From VAZQ01 sp963739385 (GTDB lineage: Bacteria > Pseudomonadota > Alphaproteobacteria > Rhizobiales > Xanthobacteraceae): 64,000 nt of DNA. This document shows, one piece after another, positions 8,220 to 16,544 of the stretch. Location of the stretch: contig CAVUAI010000060.1 in the NCBI GenBank assembly GCA_963739385.1, positions 1 through 64,000 of the forward strand, in the 5' to 3' direction. The notes under the pieces are model-generated. The model saw only the letters and a program-made list of their open reading frames with translations. It ran no database searches and had not been told where the DNA came from. Each line of letters begins with the position of its first letter. The first letter of the stretch is position 1. Both the position numbers and the translations under genes were made by a program.

Positions 8220-8864
8220 ATGACCACACAGCAGCTTCGCGGCATTCCCATTCCGCTTCGCCCCGACCGCCTCGCGCTCGTGCACGAGCAGCGTCGCAGC
8301 CTCACCCGCGCGATCGCCGCCATGGCGCTCGGCGACAGGGTGCGCCCGGCAAGCGAAATCCTGAAGTCAGCCTGGCCGAACGACGCCGACGCCGGGCTGA
8401 TCCTGCGCGCCGCCGTCTCGCCGACGACGACCGCGGGCTTCCCAGCCGACCTGGACGATATGTTTGGTCGTCGCCAGAAGCCGAAATTAGAACTTCACAT
8501 CAAGATCCGTCATGCAACAGAAGACGATCCGTCAGAGGACCTAACTTTTAAACTCAAGAATTCCGGTCGTGCCATTGCCAAGCACTCGGGTTTTTGGGTG
8601 AGACTTGATAATGCAGAAATTAAGACCGTGGACGGCCTAGAGAACATTTCGGTTATAAACGACGGTCGTCCTACAGTAAGTTTTGAACACTCGATCGGGG
8701 TCATCCATCCCAGCGGGATTTCGCTCACCGCCGGACGAGCGCAAATTCGGCGAATAAATCCCACTGAAAATCTCGGCCTGCGTGTTCATCTTTATTGCGA
8801 GAATATGCGACCGAGTGAATATAAGCTGGAGATCGCCCCGCTGCAGACAGGTTCAGAGTTCTAG
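8220..8864 (+). CDS. chimeric ORF: phage-protein-like N-terminus joined to an unrelated C-terminal domain
   Basis: The first 80 residues (RGIPIPLRPDRLALVHEQRR, RPASEILKSAWPNDADAGLI, LRAAVSPTTTAGFPADLD) resemble the start of prophage head-region proteins of Bradyrhizobium-type islands. From about residue 82 (DMFGRRQKPKLELHIKIRHA) both composition and codon use change. The rest is AT-richer and beta-like (LTFKLKNSGRAIAKHSGFWV). The fusion point is near 8460. The C-terminal part has no recognised family, and whether the fusion is expressed is unknown. Confidence 0.5.
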   Translation: MTTQQLRGIPIPLRPDRLALVHEQRRSLTRAIAAMALGDRVRPASEILKSAWPNDADAGLILRAAVSPTTTAGFPADLDDMFGRRQKPKLELHIKIRHATEDDPSEDLTFKLKNSGRAIAKHSGFWVRLDNAEIKTVDGLENISVINDGRPTVSFEHSIGVIHPSGISLTAGRAQIRRINPTENLGLRVHLYCENMRPSEYKLEIAPLQTGSEF

Positions 8865-8932
8865 CGCACAGGAAGGTTAGACCAGCGCAGTGCTTGGCGG
8901 GACCATCGCACGCGACGAACGAAAGATGAATC

Positions 8933-8967
8933 GAAAGTGTCAAACTCGACCGGGGATTGACACTTTC
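8933..8967. terminator. 11-bp inverted repeat between converging genes
   Basis: GAAAGTGTCAA (8933-8943) and TTGACACTTTC (8957-8967) form a perfect stem with a 13-nt loop. It lies between the chimeric ORF (plus) and the end of the receptor array (minus). The stem is only moderately GC-rich and has no T-run, so it could be a weak bidirectional terminator or a protein-binding site. Confidence 0.45.
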
Positions 8968-9018
8968 AGTGCCAGAAGTGCCGATTTCACGGGCCTTTTT
9001 TCGATCCGAATAAATCGC

Positions 9019-9031
9019 GCCGCCTCATTCG
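9019..9031. other. empty copy of the IS110 target sequence
   Basis: GCCGCCTCATTCG is read on the plus strand. It is the stop of one array receptor overlapping the start of the next, now truncated, receptor. It matches both candidate target guides of the IS110 element at 12071-13213: seven bases on the left and eight on the right, sharing the CT core. Confidence 0.6.
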
Positions 9032-10011
9032 ATCACCTCGTCGGCGCGCAGCAGGAACAACTCGGGAATGCTCAAGCCGAGCGCCTTGGCGGTCTTGAGG
9101 TTAATGACCAGTTCAAACGTCCTCGGCTGCTCGACCGGGATATCGGCCGGTTTTGCACCGCGTAGAATTTTGTCGACGACCTCGGCAGCGCGACGCCACA
9201 AGCTCGGCCAGTTTGGCCCATAGGACATCAGGCCCCCCGTTTCGACATACACCCGGTCAAAGTAGATCGTCGGCAGCTGTGCCCTCAGCGCCCAGGCATT
9301 GATCTGAATTCGATTGGTGTTGTAGAGGGGTTCACTCGGAACGATCAGTGCCTCGGCGCGATCCTTGAGCGCCTCGATAGCGGGCGCGATACCCTCCGCA
9401 TGGCGGACTTCAACTATAGCGACATCGAGGCCGAACCTGCCGGCCGCTGACTTAACCGCGTCCGTTTGCAGCGCTGTGACGGGATTGCCGATATGGTACA
9501 AGATCGCCAAGCGGCCGAGATTCGGGAGGAGCTCGCGTAACAGTTGGACTGCCTTTTGAGCCAAGTCGGATGACTGGACCGACAGGCCTGTGACGTTACC
9601 GCCCGGTCGCGCAAGGCTGGTGACGAGCCCATTGCCAACCGGGTCCCCCGCCGAGGGGAACACGATTGGAATCACCGATGTCACTTGCTTGGCAGCCAAG
9701 ACGTTTGGGGTCGCATGCGTGACAATGACATCGACCTTGAGCCGGACGAACTCGGCGATGATCGCGGGTGAGCGCTCGAAACGTCCCTCCACCCAGCGAT
9801 ACTCGATCGCGACGGTCTGACCCTCGAACCAACCCAACTCGTGCAGTCGCTGAACAAAAGCGGTGGTCCATTTGGCCTGGGCCGAAGCAGTGGCCCCGCC
9901 CAGCAATCCAATGGTCGGCAGCTTCATCTGCTGCGCACGTGCTGCAAGCGGACACGCTGCCACTGCGCCGCCGAGCAGCGCGATAAGGTCCCGCCGCCTC
10001 ATGGGGGGCAT
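9025..10011 (-). CDS. ABC_sub_bind periplasmic receptor, array copy 6 (intact)
   Basis: This 328-residue protein is a periplasmic substrate-binding protein of the ABC_sub_bind family. A twin-arginine-like leader (MRRRDLIALLGG to AARAQQ) is followed by the family landmarks PTIGLLGG, GWFEGQTVAIEYRWVEGR, IPIVFPSAGDPV, SLARPGGNVTGL and the family end ADEVIE. ATG 10011 is chosen because it follows GGGAGGAG at normal spacing. No permease or ATPase gene is nearby and the ligand cannot be told. It has its own promoter block at 10039-10060. Its stop overlaps an ATGAGGCGGCGC start (9028) that ends after 13 codons, so a seventh copy once followed. Confidence 0.88.
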   Translation of the reverse strand: MPPMRRRDLIALLGGAVAACPLAARAQQMKLPTIGLLGGATASAQAKWTTAFVQRLHELGWFEGQTVAIEYRWVEGRFERSPAIIAEFVRLKVDVIVTHATPNVLAAKQVTSVIPIVFPSAGDPVGNGLVTSLARPGGNVTGLSVQSSDLAQKAVQLLRELLPNLGRLAILYHIGNPVTALQTDAVKSAAGRFGLDVAIVEVRHAEGIAPAIEALKDRAEALIVPSEPLYNTNRIQINAWALRAQLPTIYFDRVYVETGGLMSYGPNWPSLWRRAAEVVDKILRGAKPADIPVEQPRTFELVINLKTAKALGLSIPELFLLRADEVIE

Positions 10012-10038
10012 GGGAGCTCCTCCCAGAACGCCGCCGCC

Positions 10039-10060
10039 CCGATTATACCAGTTAGGGACC
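10039..10060 (-). promoter_or_regulatory. promoter block of array copy 6 with extended -10
   Basis: On the minus strand the block contains TGGTATAAT, an extended -10 (TATAAT at 10042-10047), about 31 bases before the ATG at 10011. Twenty of its 22 bases recur at 16182-16203, at a similar distance from copy 1. No clear -35 was found, which fits an extended -10 promoter. Confidence 0.6.
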
Positions 10061-10098
10061 GCCAATTCCTCACTCATGCACTGCAGCAAACAGCATCT

Positions 10099-11085
10099 TC
10101 ATTCGATCACCTCGTCGGCGCGGGCAAGCAGGGTTTCTGGTACGGTTATGCCAAGTGTCTTGGCAGGTTTCAGATTGATGACCAGCTCGTACTTGGTCGG
10201 CACTTGCACCGGCAGATCGGCTGGGTTCTCGCCCTTGAGGATGCGATCAAGGTAGCCGGCCGCGCGCCGATATGGATCGAGCGTGTCTGGCCCGTAGGAC
10301 ATCAGCCCGCCGCTCGTAACGAAGAACCGGAAGGGGTAGACCGCGGGCAGGCGGTACCGGGCCGCCAAAGCAATGATCAATTCACGCCGGGCGGTGCTAC
10401 TGGCGTCAGGCGGTACCAGCAAGCCGCTGTTCCTCTCGCCTGCCAGCGCGGCACAGGCGCGTTCGATCTCGTCAGCATCGCGGACAGGCGCCGCAACCGG
10501 CTTGACGGCAAGCGTCGGCGCAACCGTCTCGAGCGAACGCCAATAATCGGCAGCGTTGGAGTTGGTCGGGCTATAGAGCAGAACGGCTCGCGCTGTACCG
10601 GGCGCTATCTGCTTTAGTGCTTCCAGCATCTTTCCGACGAGCGAAACCTCGAAAATAGTGAACCCGGTCATGTTGCCGCCTGGCCGCGGTCAACTCGCCA
10701 CGAAGCCGCGACCGACCGGATCGGCCGACCCCACGAAAACGATCGGGATGCTACGGGTCGCCTGCTGCATTGGTACGAGCGCGGCCGTACCGCCGGCAAG
10801 AATTGCATCTGGCATCATGGCTGCCACTTCCGCGGCTTGAATTGTCAACCGAGCCGGATCGCCGCCTCCCCAACGATATTCGACCAGGACATTGCGGCCC
10901 TCCACCCACCCCAACTGCTGAAGCCCCTGCCGGAACGCCGCGACGCGGGCCTCTCCTTCGGCATCATTCGCAACGCCCATCAGCACGCCGATGCGCCGCA
11001 CGCGGTCTGCCGGCTGAGCCCGCGCCATAAGGGGCCATGCCGCTGCCGCGCCACCAAGCAAGGTGATTAACTCGCGCCGTTTCAC
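10099..11085 (-). pseudogene. ABC_sub_bind receptor, array copy 5, with an in-frame stop
   Basis: The start is a GTG at 11085 overlapping the stop of copy 4 (GTGA). The leader is KRRELITLLGG to MARAQP and the frame is continuous to ADEVIE at 10099. A TGA at 10690-10692 interrupts it at codon 132, exactly where paralogues have Leu in the SLARPGGN motif (here AS-stop-PRPGGNMTG). A single nonsense change therefore splits the protein in two. The second half could only start again at an internal codon and would lack a signal peptide. It is probably inactive. Confidence 0.85.
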
Positions 11086-12091
11086 TCGATCACCTCGTCG
11101 GCGCGGGCAAGCAGGGAAGGTGACAAGTCCACGCCGAGCATTCTTGCTGTCTGGGCGTTGATTACCAGTTCGAACTTGGAAGCCTGTTGGACCGGTAAGT
11201 CCGCCGGCTTGGCTCCTTTGAGGATGCGGCCGGCATACACACCAACTTGGCGAAATGTCTCCGCAATGTTGGTCCCGTAACTCATCAGGCCGCCGACTTC
11301 GGTGATTTCACGCCCTGAATATGATGCGGGAATCGAGTGGTGCGCAGCAAGTTGGACGATTTGAATGCGCCTGCTGGTGAAAAAGGGGTCAATGCCGACG
11401 AATAGTGCCTCAGTCCGCTCGCGCCGAAGAGATGCGAAAGCCGTATCGATTTCGCGGCTTGTGCTGGCGTTGACGACTTGGACTTGCAGTCCGCTGGCGC
11501 GGGCGGCCGGGTCCACGTCTCTCAACGTGGTCTCTGTAGTCGCCGCATTCGCCGGATTGACGAGCACGGCCATACGAGCGGCTGTGGGCGTCAGCTCGCG
11601 TAAAAGTGCCAGCCGCTTGGCCGATAGCTCGGAATTGAAGAAATTGACTCCAGTCAAATTGCCGCCCGGGCGGGCGAGGCTGGTGACTAGGCCAAGCCGG
11701 ACCGGGTCTTCGCCAACAATGAAAACGATTGGGATCGTCGCGGTTGCCGCCTTTGCTGCAAAGGTCGGAGCGGTACCTCCCGTTGCGACCAATACGGCGA
11801 TCTGGCGGCGAACTAATTCGGTTGCAAGCGCGGGCAGCCTATCGAGTTGATTCTCAGCCCAGCGGTACTCGACGGCGACGTTCTCGCCCTCAATATAGCC
11901 AGTGTCCTTGAGCCCTTGGCGAAATGCGCGCAGTCGATCCGCGAATCTGTTGTCAAATGACGTGGGATTGAGAAACCCGATCACCGGCATCATCGCCGGC
12001 TGCTGCGCCCGCGCCGCAAGCGGCCACGCGCCGCCGCGCCGCCGAGCAGCGTGATGAACTCCCGCCGCCTTGTATGTCGAGAAAGGAGCAT
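11082..12091 (-). pseudogene. ABC_sub_bind receptor, array copy 4, start removed by IS110 and leader frameshifted
   Basis: The mature domain is complete (MPVIGFLNPTSFDNRF, IEGENVAVEYRWAENQLDRL, SLARPGGNLTGVNF, ADEVIE). Its natural ATG-AGG-CGG start has been cut: bases from 12070 downward are the gene, but the preceding three read ACA because the IS110 element begins there. A substitute ATG inside the element (12091) could give MLLSRHTRRREFITLLGG. A one-base change in the leader at about 12024-12033 then throws the frame (AAARGRLR instead of AAAAWPLAARA). The copy is therefore doubly damaged. Confidence 0.85.
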
Positions 12092-12127
12092 TGTGAGGGG
12101 TGACGAAGGTCGAATCATGATTCGGCC

Positions 12128-12250
12128 CTCGTCGCGACCGGAAGCCCGCAGCCGCCTCGGAAGTCAGACCGCGAATGAGCTTGGTGCTCCAGTCGCTTCT
12201 TCCATACCCGCACAGTTGCCTGGGCACGAGCCCGCATCAGCAAGGATGGG
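12128..12250 (+). ncRNA. candidate bridge RNA of the IS110 element
   Basis: The left non-coding end contains the four short matches expected of a bridge RNA. First loop: GCCGCCT (12151-12157) equals the left target. A small CGG/CCG hairpin (12158-12171) follows, then CGAATGAG (12172-12179), the reverse complement of the right target CTCATTCG. GCGAC/GTCGC (12134-12138 with 12192-12196) can close this loop. Second loop: CACAGTTGC (12211-12219) equals the element's right end (13206-13214). Then come hairpin GGGC/GCCC (12222-12233) and GCAAG (12240-12244), which can pair with the left end CTTGT using one wobble. The RNA ends are guesses. Confidence 0.65.
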
Positions 12251-12258
12251 ATACGAAG

Positions 12259-13197
12259 ATGGAAAAGCTTTCCTATGGCGGCATTGACGTGTCGAAGGAC
12301 CGCCTGGACGTGGTGGTGCTGCCTGAGGGCTGGTTCTTTTCGGTGAGTAACGATACCGCCGGCTGGGCCGAGCTGGTCGCAAGGTTGCGCCCGCTCGCGG
12401 TCTGCGCAATTGGCCTTGAGCCGAGCGGCGGTTACGAGCGTGGTATCATCTGTGCCTTGCTCGCGGCCGGACTGTCGGTGCGACGTATCAACCCGAACAA
12501 GCTTCGTCAGTTCGCCCGCGCCCGCGGCGTCCTGGCCAAGAACGATCGCCTCGATGCACGACTGATCGCGGAGTATGTTGCCATCATGCCGACACGGGTT
12601 GTGCAACGGGACGGCGCGGTCGAAAGGCTCGCCGAGGTCGTCACCATGCGGAGACAGCTGTGTGACGAGCATGTCGCCGTCGAGAACCAGGCAGCTCATC
12701 TCGAAGATGCCATGCTCAGGCGGCTCAGCAAACGCCGCCTGGTCCGACTGGAGGCCGATATCCGCCTCCTCGACAAGCGCTTGGCCGAAATGGTCGCCAC
12801 CAATGCTGCTTTCGCTCAGCTCTATGAGCTGCTCACCTCGATGCCGGGCGTCGGCCCGGTGCTGGCCTTCACGCTCATCGCCCTGCTGCCAGAACTCGGG
12901 AAGATGAGCCGCAAGCAGATCGCCGCCCTCGTCGGTCTCGCACCATACGACTTCGACAGTGGCAAGCTCAGGGGACACCGCAGTATCTACGGCGGTCGGA
13001 TGCCGATCCGTAATGTCCTCTACATGGCAGCCCTCAGCGCAAGCCGATACAATCCCGCTCTCAAGAGCTTCTCCAACCGTCTTGCCCACGCCAACAAGAA
13101 ATCCAAGGTCATCATCGTTGCCGTCATGCGAAAAATGATCACTACCCTCAACGCTATGCTCCGCGATAATGCTGCGTGGCAGCCGCAATCCAACTGA
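12259..13197 (+). CDS. IS110-family DEDD transposase (recombinase)
   Basis: The 312-residue protein starts at ATG 12259 (AAGGATGGG upstream). The N-terminal RuvC-like DEDD domain is visible as YGGIDVSKDRLDVVV, IGLEPSGGYERG and the KNDRLDARLIAEY block. A coiled middle follows. The C-terminal Tnp domain has SMPGVGPVLAFTLIALLPEL and IAALVGLAPYDFDSG, then the GHRSIYGGR and ALSASRYNP region, where the catalytic serine of the family lies. It is full length and uninterrupted, so the element may be active. It catalyses bridge-RNA-directed insertion through a circular form. Confidence 0.93.
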   Translation: MEKLSYGGIDVSKDRLDVVVLPEGWFFSVSNDTAGWAELVARLRPLAVCAIGLEPSGGYERGIICALLAAGLSVRRINPNKLRQFARARGVLAKNDRLDARLIAEYVAIMPTRVVQRDGAVERLAEVVTMRRQLCDEHVAVENQAAHLEDAMLRRLSKRRLVRLEADIRLLDKRLAEMVATNAAFAQLYELLTSMPGVGPVLAFTLIALLPELGKMSRKQIAALVGLAPYDFDSGKLRGHRSIYGGRMPIRNVLYMAALSASRYNPALKSFSNRLAHANKKSKVIIVAVMRKMITTLNAMLRDNAAWQPQSN

Positions 13198-13214
13198 GCC
13201 AACAACACAGTTGC

Positions 13215-14194
13215 TCATTCGATCACCTCGTCGGCGGCCACGAGCAGCTTGTCCGGCACGGTCAGCCGAGTGCCTTGGCGGTCCTCAGATTGATCACAGT
13301 CTCAAATCGGGTCGGTTGCAGTACAGGCAACTCATCTGGCTTGGCGCCCTTCAAAATTCTGCCAACATAGACGCCGGACTGCCGATACGCATCGAGAATG
13401 CTGGTGCCATAGCTGATCAGCCCGCCGATCGTAGCAAACTCGCGCCATTGATAGATCGCCGGAACAGAATGAAGCGCGGCGAGCGCGACGAGGCGATCGC
13501 GCTCGCTGTCGAAAAATGGATCGCCGCTGACAAGAAGCGCACCAGCCCGCTGTCGACCAAGTGTCGCGAAGGCGGCGTCGATTTCCTGTGCAGAGCCGGC
13601 ATACAACACCCGGAGCTGTCGTCCCAAGGCGCCCGCCGATGCCATTACGTCTTTCGTTTCTGCTTCGACATAGGGACTACTAGGATTTACGAGCATTGCG
13701 ATCGCGGCAGGCGCGGGAACCAGCGCGTGCAGTAGCTCCAATCGCTTTGGCGCCAATGCTACTGTGGTCATCGCTATGCCGGTCACGTTGCCGCCCGGCC
13801 GGTTAAGGCTGGTAACTAGACCAAACGTGACCGGATCGCCGGCGCTTGCGAAAACGATCGGAATGGTTGATGTCGCCGCCTTCGCCGCCAGGCCGGAGTG
13901 CGCTCCCCCAACGGCGGCGATTACGGCCACCTGCCGCCGAACTAGATCGGATGCTAGCGCTGGCAGTCGATCGTATTGAAGTTCCGCCCAACGAAATTCG
14001 ATCGCCAGATTTCGGCCTTCAACATAGCCGGTTTCGTTCAAGCCTCGGCTGAACGCATCGGTCACATACTTTGCCTCACCAGGCGATCTTGTACTGAGAT
14101 AGCCGATTGTCGGCATTGACTGCTGCGCCCGCGCCGCGAGCGGCCATGCCGCAGCCGCGCCGCCGAGCAGCGTGATGAGCTCGCGCCGCCTCAT
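13215..14194 (-). pseudogene. ABC_sub_bind receptor, array copy 3, last residues out of frame
   Basis: ATG 14194 overlaps the stop of copy 2 (ATGA). The leader (MRRRELITLLGGAAAAWPLA) and receptor domain are complete to RTAKALG, where the frame meets TGA at 13262-13264. Adding one base at GGCTGACC (about 13265) restores LTVPDKLLVAADEVIE and a stop at 13215-13217. The protein as it stands lacks only about 16 residues and could still fold. IS110 sits directly after the restored stop, with the retained ATGAG at 13214-13218. Confidence 0.8.
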
Positions 14195-14197
14195 TCG
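14185..14197. other. second empty copy of the IS110 target
   Basis: GCCGCCTCATTCG is read on the plus strand at the overlap of array copies 2 and 3. It is identical in all 13 bases to the site the IS110 element occupies, and served to define the element's ends. Confidence 0.7.
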
Positions 14198-15161
14198 ATC
14201 ACCTCGTCGGCGAGTTGTTGAAGCTGTACAGGCACGTCGAGGCCAAGCGCCTTAGCAGTCTTGAGATTGATCACTAATTCATACTTCGTCGGTTGCAACA
14301 CCGGGAGGTCAGCAGGGTTGGCGCCGTTGACGATTCGGCTGACGTATCCGCCGGCCAAGCGATATGCCTCCGTGAGGCTGGCCGAATAAGTCATCAAGCC
14401 TCCCGCAACCGCAAACTCTCGTACGAAGTACATGCCCGGAAACGAATGGCGTGCAGCCAGCGCGACGATTTGATTCCGCCAGCTAATAAAGGTTGGGTCT
14501 GGTAAGAGGATAAATGCGCCGACTCTCTCGCGGCGCAGTTCTTCAAACGCAACTTCAAATTCGTTCTCGCTGCGAATATTTCCTACGTGGGTGCGGAGCC
14601 CGAGCATTCGTGCCGCGTCCTGCACGTCGCTCACGTCACTTTGCGCATTGGGGTTCGTGGGGTTGACAAGGATACCAATCGCACCGATCGATGGCGCGAC
14701 CTCGCGCAGGAGTTCCAGCCGCTTGGCCACAAGCGCATTGAGCAGGAAGGTCACGCCGGTCAAATTGCCCGCTGGTCGATTGAGGGCTGCGACAAGACCC
14801 ATTTTTACCGGATCAGAGCCAATTGCGAAAACGATCGGAATCGTCGACGTGGCTCGCTTCGCGGCGAGCGCAGCAAGTGTTCCGCCACCGACGAACATAA
14901 GAGAGGGGTTGCGGCCTGCCAGATCAGCCGCCAGCGCAGGCAGGCGATCGTACTGATCCTGCGCCCACCGATAGTCGATTTCAAATTCTGATCTGCGACG
15001 TAGCCAGCTTCTCTCAAGCTGCCCTGAAACGCTGCGACCGCATGAGCCCATTCTTGTTGCGATCCGCTATGAAGGAATCCCACTACCGCCTGCTGCGCGC
15101 GCGCCGCGACCGACCACGCCGCCGCGCCACTGAGCAGCGTGATGAACTCTCGGCGCCTCAC
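14191..15161 (-). pseudogene. ABC_sub_bind receptor, array copy 2, frameshifted
   Basis: GTG 15161 overlaps the stop of copy 1. The leader (MRRREFITLLSGAAAWSVAA) and first 60 residues run in one frame to YVADQNL. The rest (EIDYRWAQDQYDRLPALAAD through ADEVIE) runs in another. One missing base at about 14982-14987 explains the break. The downstream part keeps all family landmarks (IPIVFAIGSDPV, LNRPAGNLTGVTF). No signal-bearing full-length product can be made as it stands. Confidence 0.82.
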
Positions 15162-16156
15162 TCGATGACCTCGTCAGCTTGCGCGAGCAGCATGGCCGGC
15201 AGGTCGAGGCCGAGAGTTTTCGCCGTTCGCAAATTGATGGCCAATGCGAAGTGTGTGGGCTGCTCGATCGGCAGGTCGCCGGGGTTCGCGCCTTTCAGGA
15301 TGCGATCGACAAAGAAAGCGGCACGGCGCGAAAGCTGCTCGACACGCGCCGCATAGGCCATCAGGCCGCCGGCCTCCGCCTGTAGCCGATATGCAAATAG
15401 TCCCGGCAGACGGTGCCTGATCGTGCTGTCGATAAGCTGTTGGCGATGCGCGAGGAAAATGCCGTCGGAGGAGACTACGAGCCCCTGCGTCCCGGCCGCG
15501 ACGAGGTTCGACAGTGCTTCGTCAAAATTGGTCTCGTCGGCTTCCACGACCTCGAGCGTGAGCCCGAGCGACCGTGCATGCGCGTGCACCGTGGAGGCCC
15601 ACGGCGAGCCAGTCCAGTACATGGGCTTGGCGGGCGATACCAATATTGCCGCTTTCCGCAAGCCGGGGACCGCCTGCCTGAGCAGCTCGAGCCGCTTGCC
15701 ATAGATGTCGAGGTCCATGGTCGTAAGGCCCGTGACGTTGCCGCCGGGGCGCGCCAGGCTTTGCGCCAGCCCCAGACCGATCGGATCCGGGTGGACGATG
15801 GTGATGATCGGGATCGACGAGGTTGCCTGCTTGGCGGCGAGGCTTTCGCGGGTGCCGGTGACGACGATGATGTCCACGGGCCGGCGCAACAGATCGGCGA
15901 CGTAACCCTCGATCAGCTCTTCGCGGCCGCCGGCGAAGCGCTTGTCGAAAGCGATGTTGGCTCCGTCGACATAGCCCAGTTCGCGCATCTGCTCGAGAAA
16001 GCCCCGAAAATTGCCGGCATCCGCTGCGCTGGCTGCGATCGAAACAAGGCCCACGACCGGAGCCGCTCGAGTCTGTTGCGATCGCGCCGCGAGCGGCCAC
16101 GCGGCTGCTGCGACGCCGAGCAGGCTGACGAACTCCCGCCGCCTCATGCCGGACAT
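15158..16156 (-). CDS. ABC_sub_bind periplasmic receptor, array copy 1 (intact)
   Basis: The first gene of the array encodes 332 residues from ATG 16156 behind GGGAGGGAG. The leader is MSGMRRREFVSLLGVAAAAW to AARSQQ. The receptor core includes VVGLVSIAASAADAGNFRGF, GYVDGANIAFDKRF, IPIITIVHPDPIGLG, SLARPGGNVTGLTT and the end ADEVIE. It is the most diverged member, with KRFAGG where others have EYRW. An extended -10 promoter block lies at 16182-16203. Copies 2 and 3 follow with overlapping starts, so translation is probably coupled. The ligand is unknown. Confidence 0.88.
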   Translation of the reverse strand: MSGMRRREFVSLLGVAAAAWPLAARSQQTRAAPVVGLVSIAASAADAGNFRGFLEQMRELGYVDGANIAFDKRFAGGREELIEGYVADLLRRPVDIIVVTGTRESLAAKQATSSIPIITIVHPDPIGLGLAQSLARPGGNVTGLTTMDLDIYGKRLELLRQAVPGLRKAAILVSPAKPMYWTGSPWASTVHAHARSLGLTLEVVEADETNFDEALSNLVAAGTQGLVVSSDGIFLAHRQQLIDSTIRHRLPGLFAYRLQAEAGGLMAYAARVEQLSRRAAFFVDRILKGANPGDLPIEQPTHFALAINLRTAKTLGLDLPAMLLAQADEVIE

Positions 16157-16181
16157 GGGGGCTCCCTCCCAGGTGCCGCCG

Positions 16182-16203
16182 CCGATCATACCAGCTAGGG
16201 ACC
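16182..16203 (-). promoter_or_regulatory. promoter block of the receptor array
   Basis: Minus-strand TGGTATGAT (16185-16193) is an extended -10 about 29 bases before the ATG of copy 1. The 22-bp block differs from that of copy 6 at two positions. A 7-bp hairpin (GACCGCC/GGCGGTC, 16200-16220) lies just upstream. The remaining stretch to 16460 shows no gene. Confidence 0.55.
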
Positions 16204-16462
16204 GCCGCGCGCAGGCGGTCTGACGCATCAGGAGCCTGCCGGGGGGAGGGTTAGCCGGTCCTTGGGGCAGACCTGAATTGTTCTGAATTGAGCGACCGTT
16301 CTCGGCCCGAGCTGCTGCGCGCCGATATGACCCTTTACTCCGCAGCACATCCCTAACCTGCACCGGACGCGCTATAGCCGTGCGACCGAGCCTCGAATGC
16401 CGCGTTGTGACGACGGTGCTCGGCAGCTTTGGCCGGCGGAACGCGGAAATTCCCTGCGCATT

Positions 16463-16478
16463 TGTGACCGCCATCACA
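16463..16478 (+). promoter_or_regulatory. CRP/FNR-type operator
   Basis: TGTGA-N6-TCACA is a perfect match to the CRP/FNR-type half-site consensus. It lies 67 bp upstream of the exported peptide gene at 16545 and probably controls it. Which family member binds (Crp, FixK-like or other) cannot be told. Confidence 0.6.
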
Positions 16479-16544
16479 GAAAGCCCCGGCTCTGTGAGCT
16501 ACTACACACACACTGGATATCACCCGAAGGGCAGGAGATTTCAG

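Larger units (their letters stand above)
12071..13213 (+). mobile_element. IS110-family insertion sequence with ends defined by CT dinucleotides
   Basis: Comparison with the uninterrupted array junction at 14185-14197 (GCCGC-CT-CATTCG) fixes the insertion. The left flank ends GCCGCCT at 12070 and the right flank resumes CTCATTCG at 13214, so the element lies between two CT copies and is about 1.14 kb. It has 188 non-coding bases before the transposase and only 16 after it. That is the layout of the IS110 group proper, where the bridge RNA is encoded upstream. There are no terminal inverted repeats and no longer target duplication. Confidence 0.85.

Noticed and set aside
12071..13213. Terminal inverted repeats for the IS110 element (CAACTG and CAGTTG near 13190-13213)
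   Set aside because: These lie together at the right end and form a local hairpin rather than a pair across both ends, which fits IS110, a family without terminal inverted repeats.
12115..13218. 367-codon ORF antisense to the IS110 transposase
   Set aside because: The transposase frame has all DEDD and Tnp landmarks; the antisense ORF is a codon-bias shadow without motifs.
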